Below, piece after piece: positions 10,859-18,735 of a stretch of 64,000 nt of DNA. The position numbers and the translations under genes are program-made. Positions within the stretch are counted from its first letter, which is position 1. Each line of letters starts with the position of its first letter. The stretch is from Sceloporus undulatus (Eukaryota; Chordata; Lepidosauria; Squamata; Phrynosomatidae), in NCBI RefSeq assembly GCF_019175285.1, contig NC_056522.1, positions 35,794,003 to 35,858,002 of the forward strand, read 5' to 3'. The notes beneath the pieces are model-generated. The model was not told where the DNA came from and ran no database searches. It was given only the letters and a program-made list of their open reading frames with translations.

Positions 10859-12641
10859 CTTCCTAGCAGTGGCAACAAAGCTTAGGCAAGTTCCTTTGGT
10901 GGACTACAATTTCCAGAACCCCTGTGGCCATGCTGGGAGACTCTAGGAGCTATAGTTCAACCATGTTTCCAAGTTCTAAGTATAATCTTATTCTCTAGTC
11001 ACAGCTAGGAAATCCCAAGTTAACATTTAATTAAGTTTTCCTGTTTGCTTCACTGCATTTTTCTCTCCCATGATAAGCCCAACTGGAAAAGTATTTTTTT
11101 TTAAAGACAAGGTATACGTGCTTTAAAATAAACAAACTAGCAGAAACAACAGGTATCTTATTAACCAGGATGTCTAATAATTATGCAGAACCATTTGCTT
11201 CTTTTTACAAAGGAGGAAGCATTTTGATACATGAACTCTATGTAAAGGGATCTTGTAGTAGATGAGACTAACAAAAAGATAGCAGTTGGTAGCATGAGCT
11301 TATGTAGACTTGAGCCTACTTCTTCAGATACATGAACTGTTCATTCACAACAGCATTACCCAAAAATTACCTGCATCATAACTCCCACAAGTGCCTCACA
11401 GTTTAGTTCCTCACAGAAAAGACAGCTACTTTATTGCACAAAAGCAAAAGAGATAGGATACCCTGGAATATCCATACATATGATTCTATTAGCCTGGATT
11501 CTATAGGGGAAAACAAAAGGATCAGAAACTAATTGAGTCCATACCGTGACAGAAGAAACCTATTAGCATACGTTGGAAGAGAAAGATTCCCTTTCCCCAG
11601 GCAACCACCACAAACTTCAATATCTGCTCTACAGGATTAGGCAAGAGCCCCAAAAGCAAAGCTTGTGTGGTAGGGAGAGATTGGGAGAGTGTCCCATTGC
11701 AGTGATAGGATGAAATTGGTTCTTTTGGGTTCTACTATCAGTGCAAAGAACATTTAGAAATCTAGCACAATGTATGTAAACAAGATGAAGGTAAGGTGTG
11801 CTCTTGTGAACAATATGTTCATGTGAGTAAACTAAATAAGTATGGTATATTGGTGAAATTTAGCATTGCTGGCAAACAGGTGGAAATATAGGAAAAATAT
11901 TTACCATTTTAAAATTCTAACCTTCTTCCAAGGAACCCAGGTACACAGTGTCTTCTGATTTTATTGTCACAACAATGCTGTGAGCTAGATTAGGCTGAAG
12001 AGATGTTCACTAGCCCAAAGATACCAAGTATGCTTCAAAACTGATGATCCGAGGGCTCCCAAGTCTAAATCATAAATCACAGAACTGGAAAAGGGCTTGT
12101 AGGCCATCTTGTTCAATGCCCTGTTTGAAGTATTATTCACCATACTGGTTCTCTCTTCCCTAAGTAACAAACACATGTGCAAACACTCACACAAAGTTAA
12201 CATTAAGAACAAATTATTAAGGCATTAAAATGTCCCAGTACCTCTTGATTTTTGTGTGCTTTCTTCACTAAGTTGAGGAGATGGTGGTGCTTCATTCGAA
12301 GAACAGGTATTCAATATTTCACTAGGACTGCAAATAATGTCCTGATCCTCACTATATTTTCTCCGTTTTAAAGATGGCTCCTCTTCCTCAGATTTCATCT
12401 TTGTAGTACACAAATGAATGGAACAACTCTGCACAAAGTTGGAGAATTGCCAGTTCCAAAACAGAGGAAGTCTCCAGCTTATAAAGCAATCCTGAGCGTT
12501 TACGTATGGATAAAAAGCCCAAGAATAATGCTTAGTCCTCTTTATGCACTGAAAAGATTGACTATTCTGGAGGAGGCTTTGAGCAAGATTCCAATGGAAA
12601 ATCTTCTCTCTGCCCAGCCTCTGTACATGGCGGGACAGCAT
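2161..12641 (-). CDS. ANGEL2, angel homolog 2, whole coding region in eight exons
   Basis: ANGEL2 belongs to the endonuclease/exonuclease/phosphatase (CCR4-like) superfamily; the mammalian protein is reported to act as a 2',3'-cyclic phosphatase on RNA ends. Joining eight minus-strand exons by splice consensus and matching phase gives 551 residues (human about 544) with no internal stop. Visible family motifs are MSYNILSQDLL (Asn178), LCLQEVQ (Glu225), VANTH (His315), CGDFNSVP (Asp356, Asn358) and SSDHLPLL (Asp539, His540), so all metal and catalytic positions look intact. The first ~130 residues are poorly conserved and include an acidic and basic stretch (EEEEPSLKRRK). The start is placed at the first Met of the second exon because a candidate upstream exon has no Met in frame. 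The gene is divergent from KTI12 and RPS6KC1. Confidence 0.93.
3478..3641 (-). CDS. ANGEL2 coding exon with YSHYFPESGIPEVTT
   Basis: It encodes LPTDLHHSFQLSSVYSHYF, then PESGIPEVTTCHSRSAVTVD and YIFYSATKDSRTKESG. This is one of the most conserved ANGEL2 segments. The acceptor is a rather weak TTTAG and the donor is CAG|GTGATT. A stronger-looking acceptor 39 bases upstream was rejected because it gives stops or the wrong frame. Confidence 0.9.
3950..4331 (-). repeat. DNA transposon remnant (TATAAGTCGA family)
   Basis: Minus-strand copy with ends like CCTCGACGTATACATGAGGT and AATTTTAGACAAAAAATTG. It shares CTAAGTTTTACCCTC and CATAATTTTGACCCCAAAAC with the copies at 30547-31012 and 57783-58478. 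It is probably non-autonomous. Confidence 0.6.
4743..4806 (-). CDS. ANGEL2 short acidic exon
   Basis: A 64-base exon encoding a charged linker (EKEEIEEEIAKNSEEVIVVA). The acceptor is TTTTTTTTAAG and the donor is AAAAAG|GTAATT. Both phases match the flanking exons exactly. The segment corresponds to the variable linker before the VYSHYF region in mammals. Confidence 0.85.
4891..5107. repeat. Palindromic hAT-like MITE (GGTCCAAA subfamily)
   Basis: Ends GGTCCAAAACACACTGCAGA and TCTGCAGTGTGTTTTGGAAC are inverted. The inside has GCTAGGGAATCCTGGGTAGT and TGGAATTCCCTAGCATTGAG. It lies in an ANGEL2 intron. Confidence 0.8.
5190..5231. repeat. A-rich tract
   Basis: Two runs of A separated by C. It may be the tail of a decayed retroelement. 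It is followed at 5292 by a hAT-like MITE. Confidence 0.7.
5292..5425. repeat. hAT-like MITE (GCAGCCCTCCAGATGTT)
   Basis: Contains GAACTACAACTCCCATCCAT and the inverted ATGCTGGGAGCTGCAGTTCA. This is a familiar amniote MITE layout with ends that read CCCTCCAGATGTT. Confidence 0.6.
5984..6110 (-). CDS. ANGEL2 exon with RILTIPIWPRSLGIS
   Basis: 127 bases from acceptor TTTTAAAG to donor AAAAAG|GTAAAT. It encodes VSGQERSPRGNRILTIPIWP, then RSLGISQDCVYEEQEKQREK. It aligns over its whole length to the human segment SGQEQSSRGQRILSIPIWPP. The C-terminal end is lysine/glutamate rich. Confidence 0.9.
7060..7195. repeat. hAT-like MITE, degraded
   Basis: TGAATTGCAACTCCCAGGAG and ATGGTAGGAACTGCAGCCCT, then CAACCTCTGGGGGATCAAG. 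Same family as 5292-5425, much decayed. Confidence 0.45.
7977..8398 (-). CDS. ANGEL2 main catalytic exon
   Basis: 422 bases, the largest central exon, with acceptor TTTTTGCAG and donor AAA|GTAGGT. It encodes residues 244-383, from YHCEYKMRTGRKPDGC through VANTHLLYNPRRGDIKLTQL to CGDFNSVPHSPLY and GKLNYEGLAIGK. It contains the NTH and GDFN motifs of the EEP fold. Confidence 0.95.
8690..8955. repeat. Palindromic Penelope-like repeat with hammerhead-like cores
   Basis: Two arms of about 105 bases (about 8727-8827 and 8845-8940) are near-perfect reverse complements around a ~15-base centre. Each arm holds CTGAAGA, one extra base, a GCCAGC...GCTGGC stem and GAAA, at 8869-8899 (plus) and 8798-8768 (minus). 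The phrase GTTGAAGGCTTTCATGGC and the GACGTTTCGCCAGCATCTGT block are typical of Penelope-like terminal regions in reptiles, as far as I recall. The element lies in an ANGEL2 intron, 290 bases upstream of the catalytic exon in transcript order. Confidence 0.6.
9548..9617 (-). CDS. ANGEL2 exon with catalytic glutamate
   Basis: 70 bases, acceptor TTCCACAG, donor TTAG|GTATAA. It encodes VLCLQEVQENQYGTQIKPSL and EAL. Glu225 in LQEV is the metal-binding Glu of the EEP fold. It joins the preceding exon in phase 0 and ends with one base of a Gly codon. Confidence 0.93.
10408..10664 (-). CDS. ANGEL2 exon opening the EEP domain
   Basis: 257 bases, acceptor TGTTTTATCAG, donor GAT|GTAAGT. It encodes the run from DLIKRHWEYF through KFDFTVMSYNILSQDLLED to RFPNILAEIKQLDAD. 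Asn178 in SYNILS is the conserved Asn of the domain. The first 30 residues are a variable charged linker. Confidence 0.93.
10808..10856. repeat. (GA)n microsatellite
   Basis: About 24 uninterrupted GA units inside an ANGEL2 intron. No other function is visible. Confidence 0.95.
11235..11335 (-). repeat. Repeat with degraded hammerhead-like core
   Basis: Read on the minus strand: CTGAAGA, A, GTAGGC, TCAA, GTCTAC, then ATAA where GAAA is expected, then GCTCATGCTACC. The same family occurs at 20610-20685 and 43122-43262. The far end (TTAGTCTCATCTACTACAAG) is shared with those copies. Confidence 0.5.
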
Positions 12642-12648
12642 GGGATAT
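12242..12648 (-). CDS. ANGEL2 first coding exon
   Basis: Acceptor CCTCCTAG ends at 12649 and donor AAATCAAGAG|GTACTG follows 12242. The frame opens ATATCCC before the first Met at 12641, matching the human RYPM context, so translation may begin here or in a 5' exon. It encodes the poorly conserved N-terminus, rich in Arg, His and Trp at first and then acidic (KMKSEEEEPSLKRRK). The phase of the donor makes an Asp codon with the next exon. Confidence 0.85.
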
Positions 12649-12714
12649 CTAGGAGGGAAAAAAACAACATTAGTAAGGTTTCTTTGGTATAGGACATAGA
12701 CTGTACATCGTAGG

Positions 12715-12815
12715 CAGATTGTTATTTATCTTTTGAATTCTTTTTCGTTGTAAAGCGCTGTGTAAAGTCTATGGCCCTCTATAAATAAAAATACTAACAA
12801 TCAATAATAATAAGG
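12715..12815 (+). repeat. LINE 3' tail (CR1/L2-like)
   Basis: The phrase GTAAAGCGCTGTGTAAAGTC, then CTATAAATAAAAATACTAAC and an AATAATAA tail, are the usual 3' end of squamate CR1/L2-type elements. Only the tail is left. Confidence 0.55.
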
Positions 12816-12910
12816 AAAGTGCCCATAGGATTAGTTCGGTGGCATCTGCAGAATCTTTAAAGAGTCTTCTTTGAAGTATTGCAAAAAGGTATTGACAGAT
12901 GACACTAATA

Positions 12911-13165
12911 CAGTGGTACCTCGGGATACGAAATACCCAGGTTACGAAATTTTCGGGATACGAAAAAATCCCATAGGGAATTATTGTTTCGGGTTACGAA
13001 TGTTTTTTCGGGTTACGAAAAAACTTTTGGTGCTTTTTTCGGCTTTTTCGCACGGAATCGCGGCTTTTTCCCCATTAGCGCCTATGGCAATTCGGCTTAC
13101 GAAGGCTTTTCGGGTTACGAAAGCGGCCGCGTTACGAATTAATTTCGTAACCCGAGGCACCACTG
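12911..13165. mobile_element. Mariner-like MITE, TTACGAA family
   Basis: 255 bases bounded by TA on both sides. The ends are inverted (CAGTGGTACCTCGGGATACG at the left, the complement of CCCGAGGCACCACTG at the right). The interior is made of repeated CGGGTTACGAA blocks in both orientations and keeps many CpG sites, so the copy is probably young. It has no coding capacity. A second copy lies at 59221-59460. Confidence 0.85.
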
Positions 13166-13429
13166 TATCAGAATGGGATTTTTGTCAGCAAGTTGTACAA
13201 GCTACTGGGATATTTTTCATTTACAGTACAGATGTGGAACTTTTGGCCTTTTAGATAGTTTGGATTACAATACCCACAATCCCTTACCATTAGCCATCAT
13301 GATCAGTGTTGTAGAAAAAATCATCTGGAAGGCCAAATACCTTCCACTTTTACTGCAGAAAAACAGCAGCCTGTCAGTGCCTGTTTTTCTACTGGAGGGA
13401 AGCCGCAGCTGCCAAACCGTGTGGCTTTC

Positions 13430-13685
13430 TGCCGGTGGAAAAAGAACCAGCGAAAAGTGGGTTCTTCTCAAGCTGTGATGGTGGCGTAACAAGTGCGCCA
13501 CTGGCGCACTCATAACGTAAGCCCCGTGCAGACGCCGTGCATCACTTATGTAACAATGGCGGCACTCATGTATACAGAGTGGCACCACTGTTAGGCCCTC
13601 GTCACGTGCGAGGGTTGAGGGGTGTGTGAGCGCGCCACCCCAAGGCAGCCCTAGCACGTGACGAGGGCGTCACAAATGGGCCTTA
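13430..13685. repeat. GC-rich fold-back repeat
   Basis: CpG-rich block inside AT-rich intron sequence. It contains a hairpin, CCCTCGTCACGTGC near 13591 with its complement GCACGTGACGAGGG near 13657. The style resembles the fold-back block at 20110-20530. It is probably a non-autonomous DNA element of unknown family. Confidence 0.45.
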
Positions 13686-13835
13686 GTTTCCTTTCAAAAC
13701 GAAACCAGAGGTGAGGTGAAATGTATGGATTCAGTCCGCATGGATAATTTTGTTAAGCAGAACTCAATGTAAACAGTAGCTTTTGGGGAAAAATGAATGC
13801 GTTTTAGAGCAAAACAAGGCTGAAGCCTCACTAGA

Positions 13836-13872
13836 AGTGAAGATGACTAAACTGAGGCTGTCATGCTTTGGA
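13836..13872 (+). repeat. Short BovB LINE fragment
   Basis: AAGATGACTAAACTGAGGCT, then GTCATGCTTTGGATG, encodes KMTKLRLSCFG, the BovB reverse-transcriptase tail seen more fully at 31228-31785. It abuts the CR1 element directly. Confidence 0.5.
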
Positions 13873-15598
13873 TGTGTGGAGAAGATGGCAAAATGCTAAC
13901 AGGGGACAGAGAAAAGGCAGAATTACACAACACCTTCTTTGCCTCAGTCTTCTCAGAAAAGGCAAAGGATGCTCAACCTGAGGATAATGGAGCTGAAGAC
14001 AGATTAGCGGAATTTCAGTACAGAATAAGTAAAGAGATAGTAGAGGAATACCTTGTTAATCTAAATGAATTTAAGTCTCCAGGACCAGATGAACTACATC
14101 CAAGGGTACTAAAAGAACTGGCAAATGTAATATCGGAGCCATTGGCAATAATCTTTGAAAACTCCTGGAAAACAGGAGAGATCCCAGCAGACTGGAGGAG
14201 GGCAAACGTTGTCCCCATCTTCAAAAAGGGGAGGAAAGAGGATCCCAACAATTATCGTCCAGTTAGTCTGACATCAGTACTAGGAAAGATTCTGGAGCAG
14301 ATCATTAAACAGAGAGTCTGTGAACATCTAGAAGGCAATGCCATAATCACAAAAAGTCAACATGGGTTTCAGAGAAACAAGTCATGCCAGACAAATCTGA
14401 TCTCTTTATTTGATAAAATTACCAGCTTGGTAGATGAAGGGAATGCTGTGGATATAGTATATCTTGATTTCAGTAAGGCCTTTGACAAGGTTTCCCATGA
14501 CATTCTTGCAAACAAGCTTGTAAAATGTGGGCTAGACAAGGCAACTGTTAAATGGATCTGTAATTGGTTGACTGGCCGAACCCAAAGGGTGCTCAACAAT
14601 GGCTCTTTTTCAGCCTGGAAAGAAGTGACCAGTGGGGTCCCACAGGGCTCTGTCCTGGGCCCAGTGTTATTCAATATCTTTATCAATGACTTGGATGACA
14701 GAATTGGGAGCATACTTATCAAATTTGCAGATGACACGAAATTAGGAGGAATAGCTAATACTCCAGAGGACAGGATCAACATTCAAAATGACCTGAATAG
14801 ACTAGAAAGCTGGGCCAAAGCTAACAAAATGAAATTCAACACGGAGATATGTAAGTATTGCACTTAGGGCAGAAAAATAAAATGCACAGATATAGGATGG
14901 GGGACACCTGGCTGAATGAAACTACGTGTGAAAGGGATCTGGGAGTCCAAGTAGACCACAAGTTGAACATGAGTCAACAGTGCGATGCAGCAGCTAAAAA
15001 GGCCAATGCACTTTTAGGCTGCATCAATAAAAGTATAGTGTCTAGATCAAGGGAAGTAATAGTGCCACTGTATTCTGCTCTGGTCAGGCCCCACCTAGAA
15101 TATTGTGTCCAGTTCTGGGCACCACAATTCAAAAAGGACACTGAGAAACTTGAGCGTGTCCAGAGGAGGGCAACTAAAATGGTGAAAGGTCTGGAAACCT
15201 TGCCCTATGAGGAATGACTCAGGGAGCTGGGGATGTTTAGCCTGCAGAAAAGAAGGTTAAGAGGTGATATGATAGCCCTGTTTAAATATTTGAAAGGAAG
15301 TCATATTGAGGAGGGAGCAAACTTGTTTTCTGCTGCTCCAGAGAACAGGACCCGGAACAATGGATGCAAGCTGAAGGAAAAGAGATTCCACCTCAACATT
15401 AGGAGGAACTTCCTGACAGTTAGGGCTGTTTGACAGTGGAATGCACTCCTTCCTCGGAGTGTAGTGGAGTCTCCTTCCTTGGAGGTCTTTAAGCAGAGGC
15501 TAGATGGCCATCTGTCAGGGATGCTTTGATTGAGATTTCCTGCATGGCAGGGGGTTGGGTGGCCTTTGTGGTCTCTTCCAACTCTATGATTCTATATC
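13873..15598 (+). mobile_element. CR1 LINE, 5' truncated
   Basis: Encodes the CR1 reverse transcriptase: KSPGPDELHPRVLKEL, NNYRPVSLTSVLGKILEQII, VYLDFSKAFDKVSHDIL, SGVPQGSVLGPVLFNIFIND and the catalytic FADDTKLGG. After a frame change near 14860 the conserved 3' part follows ([36 protein letters not shown]). A TGA at about 15216 and a second break end the frame. The 3' end has CTTCCAACTCTATGATTCTA, the CR1 terminal repeat. The endonuclease part is missing, so this is a dead 5'-truncated copy in the ANGEL2 5' intron. Confidence 0.93.
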
Positions 15599-15604
15599 AA
15601 GAGA

Positions 15605-15960
15605 TGACTAAAGGGCTATGCAAACAGCCCTGAAGGGGCAACCTCCAGCCATCCCTTCTTCAGCCAGATTGAGGCTGTGGCAACCACACATTGCAGTCCT
15701 GATCTGGCCTTTCCAGGGCATGAAAAGGATTCACAAAAAGCAGTTCCTTTTTGCACCCTGGAAAGGGTGCGATAGCTGCAGCTATACGGCACTCCTTCAG
15801 CATGATATTGTGCAGGTGCAGCGCTAGAGTGCCATGATGCCACGCACCATGTGGTGCGGAACACGGTGTCATGGCACCCTGAGCTACTGGAGAGGGTGCA
15901 AGGACCACTGGCTCCCATATCCATATGAGGGTTGAATGCCCCAAGATACAGGAGTTCTGA
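15605..15960. other. GC-rich repeat-like block, unidentified
   Basis: Moderately GC-rich with short inverted segments (CACCCTGGAAAGGGTGC; GTGGTGC and CACCATG clusters). Overlapping chance reading frames occur on both strands. It resembles the block at 20110-20530 and is probably DNA-transposon-derived. Confidence 0.3.
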
Positions 15961-16089
15961 CGCCTATTTGTACATCAAATCTCATGTATTATATACCAAA
16001 CGCTGTACTTCTGCCCGGCCTCAATTTTACTCTTGGTGCTTATTGGTAGAAATGCTGTCCTTAAGTATAGAAAACTGATCGCTTTTTAA

Positions 16090-16560
16090 ATTATGGCTGC
16101 TAGATTTGAGGTAGCCAAATGTTGGAAACATGGGAATCTGTCTATTGAAGGCTGTTGGGAAAGGGTATTGAACCTATGGTTAATGGGAAAAATTTCCACT
16201 ACAATGAGACTTCGCAAGAGACATTCAAAACAGAAAATGTTTTATGAAGATTGGAGGCTCTTAATTGAATTTGTAAATGAACCTTCACACTTCCTCCAAC
16301 CTCTGGAGTGTCACAACAATTTCTGGTAGGACACATTTTACAACTCAACGCAAAGACTGAACTGACTGAAGATGAATCACATCCGTGAAATCCTGCAAAC
16401 TAACGATTACTGAGTAACATCCATCCTATGGTTATTGTTCTATTTGTTCTTATGTTGCACTGTAATGCTTGCCTACCCTATAAAGACTTGAAAATCAGTA
16501 AAAATAATTTTTAAACAACCAATAAAAACACCCCACATAATTAAAACAGCCCAGTTAAAA
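16090..16560 (+). mobile_element. L1 3' fragment
   Basis: Encodes AARFEVAKCWKHGNLSIEGC, then WERVLNLWLMGKIS and FYEDWRLLIEFVN. It aligns in style with the C-terminus of the L1 ORF2 near 63300-63500 (ARIAYAQYWKASNNPSIEEW). It is followed by an AT-rich 3' UTR-like stretch. Confidence 0.6.
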
Positions 16561-16774
16561 GAGTATTAAGATTGCATCATTTAAACAGCATACCTCCAAA
16601 GTGACCTGAAGCAGCTTTATTTTGGCCTGTCTGTATGGGGCCTTACAGAGGTTAAAACACTCATAATCTAAAACACCTAAAATCTAAAATGCTATGGAAA
16701 TGGAATGTATTTTTATGGGTTTGTCTTTTATTTTTGGAAAAGTGATAATAAAAGTATATAAAAAATAAAAACCA

Positions 16775-16880
16775 GGTCAACACACACATACACATATGTA
16801 CATATAAAGTTATATATAATATAATGCATAATATATATATATATACACACACATGTATTATATATATGTGTGTGTGTGAA
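16775..16880. repeat. (TA)n/(CA)n compound microsatellite
   Basis: Alternating CACACATACACATATGTA, TATATATATA and TGTGTGTGTG tracts. It is a simple repeat bordering the BovB fragment. Confidence 0.85.
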
Positions 16881-16884
16881 CGTA

Positions 16885-17780
16885 TTTGTTGTTAACTGCC
16901 TCTGAGTTAATCTCAACTCCTGGTGACCCTACGGATGAGAGATCTCCAAGGTCCCTCCCCTGTTCTCCACTGCTCTGTTTAATTCCCGCAACTCCATAAA
17001 ACCTGTGACCTCCTTAAGAGAGTCCATCCATCTGGCCTGTGGCCATCCTCTCTTTCTACTTCCCTCCACCTTTCAGGGCATTATTGTTTTTTCCAATGAG
17101 TCCTTCCTTCTCATGAAGTGTCTGAAGTACAACAGTTTTGTCATCTTGGCTTCCAAGGAGGTTTCTGGCTTGATCTGCTCTAGGAGCCATTTCTTTGTCC
17201 TTCTGGATGTCCATGGGATCCTCAGCACTCTTCTCCAATGAATGGCTTTTCTTCCTATCTTCTTTCTTAAGGGTCCAGCTCTCACATCCATCCAGGGTAA
17301 CAGGGAATAGGATGGCTTGTAGCAATCTAACTCTTGTGCTGAGTTGTATATCTTTGCGTTTTAGCCTCTTTTCTAGTTCTTTCATAGCCACTCTCCCCAT
17401 TCTTAATCTTCTTCTGATGTCCTGACTGCAGTCTCCATTTCTATCAGTGCTTGATCCCAGGTACAGTATAGGGATTCTATTTCTTCCTTGTCTAGGTTGA
17501 ACTTGTGAAGGTCCTCGGTGGCCATTATTTTTGTTTCCTGATGTTCAACATTAAGCCGCTTCCTTCCTTGGTGGGTGTTCCGGGTCTGTGAGGTCTTCTG
17601 CTAGAAGGATGGTGCCATCTGCCCTGTCTTAGACTGACCATATGCCTTCCTCTTCTTTCCACCCCTCTTCCTTTTGTGCCCAACCGGCTTTTCTTACAGT
17701 GTGTCCTGCATACAAGTTGAACAGACGGGGCAGAGGAGGCAGCCTTGCCTGAGCCCTTTGCAATTGGGAGCCGTTCTGTT
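16885..17780 (-). mobile_element. RTE/BovB LINE 3' fragment
   Basis: On the minus strand it encodes FPVTLDGCESWTLKKEDRKK, then RIPWTSRRTKKWLLEQIKPE and MTKLLYFRHFMRRKDSLEKT, the BovB reverse-transcriptase C-terminus. The 3' end reads GAGTTGAGATTAACTCAGAG and GCAGTTAACAACAA. Frames are broken in several places. It lies in the ANGEL2 5' intron. Confidence 0.85.
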
Positions 17781-17968
17781 TCTCCATGTTCTTTTAATAA
17801 CACAGTTATAGTTATATATACTACTATTCATACATAAACACAAGGTAAGCAGCGTTTGCTGCCTCCTTGGGATCCCTTTGGAGCCCCTCTTCTGCCCCCA
17901 GTCCTCAGCATGATGGCAGTGTGCCTGAGGCCGCCCCCGGCCCCACCGTCCCGGACGCTCAGCCTCAC

Positions 17969-18180
17969 CTCCGGGGAGACGCCTTCCTTCTCCCTCGGCC
18001 GGCGCTGCTCTTCCTCCCGGCGCCCGCCCTCCGAAGGGGGCATCGCAGAGGGCCGCTCCGGTTCCGGCTCCTCTCCGCCAGTCCCAAAGGAGCGGGAACG
18101 GGAGGAGGCTCCCCCCACAGAGGAACGTCTCTCGCCGTCCCTTCCGCGGAGGCTCACGGGAGTTGTAGTTCCGCCGTCTT
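17969..18180 (-). other. Candidate ANGEL2 non-coding first exon
   Basis: A good minus-strand donor, CCCCGGAG|GTGAGG, ends at 17969 inside the CpG island and about 190 bases inside the ZNF143-like site. In the frame needed to enter the first coding exon there is no ATG, so this would be 5' UTR, or an upstream frame. RNA evidence would decide. Confidence 0.45.
18158..18170 (-). promoter_or_regulatory. ZNF143/THAP11-type promoter motif
   Basis: ACTACAACTCCCG on the minus strand matches the core of the ZNF143/THAP11 motif (ACTACAACTCCC). It sits within the presumed first-exon region of ANGEL2, where such sites are common in housekeeping promoters. Confidence 0.55.
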
Positions 18181-18273
18181 TTTCCGCATGTAGATCATAG
18201 AGCTATACGGGTTGAAACTCGCTGCCACCTAGACTTCCGGGTTCGTTTAAACCAGGCGTGTGGCGTTTTGCCA

Positions 18274-18290
18274 TTCCCATCATGCCTCGC
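18274..18290 (+). promoter_or_regulatory. Second ZNF143-like motif
   Basis: TTCCCATCATGCCTCGC resembles the right half of the ZNF143 site (TTCCCAGCATGCC). It lies 104 bases from the other site, between the divergent ANGEL2 and KTI12 starts. Confidence 0.45.
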
Positions 18291-18549
18291 GGCGGAGGAG
18301 GCTTAGCGGGACGTACTGAAGCAGTACTTGCCCATCGTGGGTTGTTTTCTTTTTGGGGGTGGATTTTTTCAGAGGGAGATGGTCGTGATCTTCCTCTGAG
18401 CCTCAAAACATGCGAGGGTCTTATTTATAATGATAATGAGGTCAGAAGGAACCACGGAGACCATTTGAAAAGGCAAGCAAGCGGGGGGGGGGGGGGGTCT
18501 AAGAAGCCATGTTTGTTGAGGGAGTTTCGCGAGAGCCGCCGCCGCCGCC

Positions 18550-18560
18550 GCCGCCATCTT
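18550..18560 (-). promoter_or_regulatory. YY1-like site upstream of KTI12
   Basis: GCCGCCATCTT (AAGATGGCGGC on the minus strand) is a full YY1 core match. It follows a GCC triplet run and is followed by GGTTGAGGGC. Confidence 0.5.
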
Positions 18561-18664
18561 GGTTGAGGGCGCTTATCTCCAGCGACGGAAGCCGGGTCGG
18601 GCGCGATAACGCTGAAGTCTGAAGGCGCCTGTTTGTTTAGGGGTACGTCACCGGAAACGCCCCC

Positions 18665-18675
18665 GCCGCCATTTT
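18665..18675 (-). promoter_or_regulatory. YY1-like site at the KTI12 start region
   Basis: GCCGCCATTTT is a perfect YY1 core (AAAATGGCGGC) 61 bases before the KTI12 ATG. As at 18550, it is followed by a TTGAGGGC phrase, suggesting a small local duplication. Confidence 0.55.
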
Positions 18676-18735
18676 GTTTGAGGGCCATAGGCCGGAAGCC
18701 GCGCTGAGGCGGCGTTGTTGCTGGCGATTGGCGAG

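Noticed and set aside
15616-15944. Overlapping frames of about 100 codons on both strands
   Set aside because: They lie in a GC-rich repeat-like block; there is no domain, no splice context and frames are open on both strands by composition.
18715-18735. TTG start giving a seven-residue longer KTI12
   Set aside because: Vertebrate initiation at TTG is very unlikely, and the ATG at 18736 matches the conserved MPLV start.
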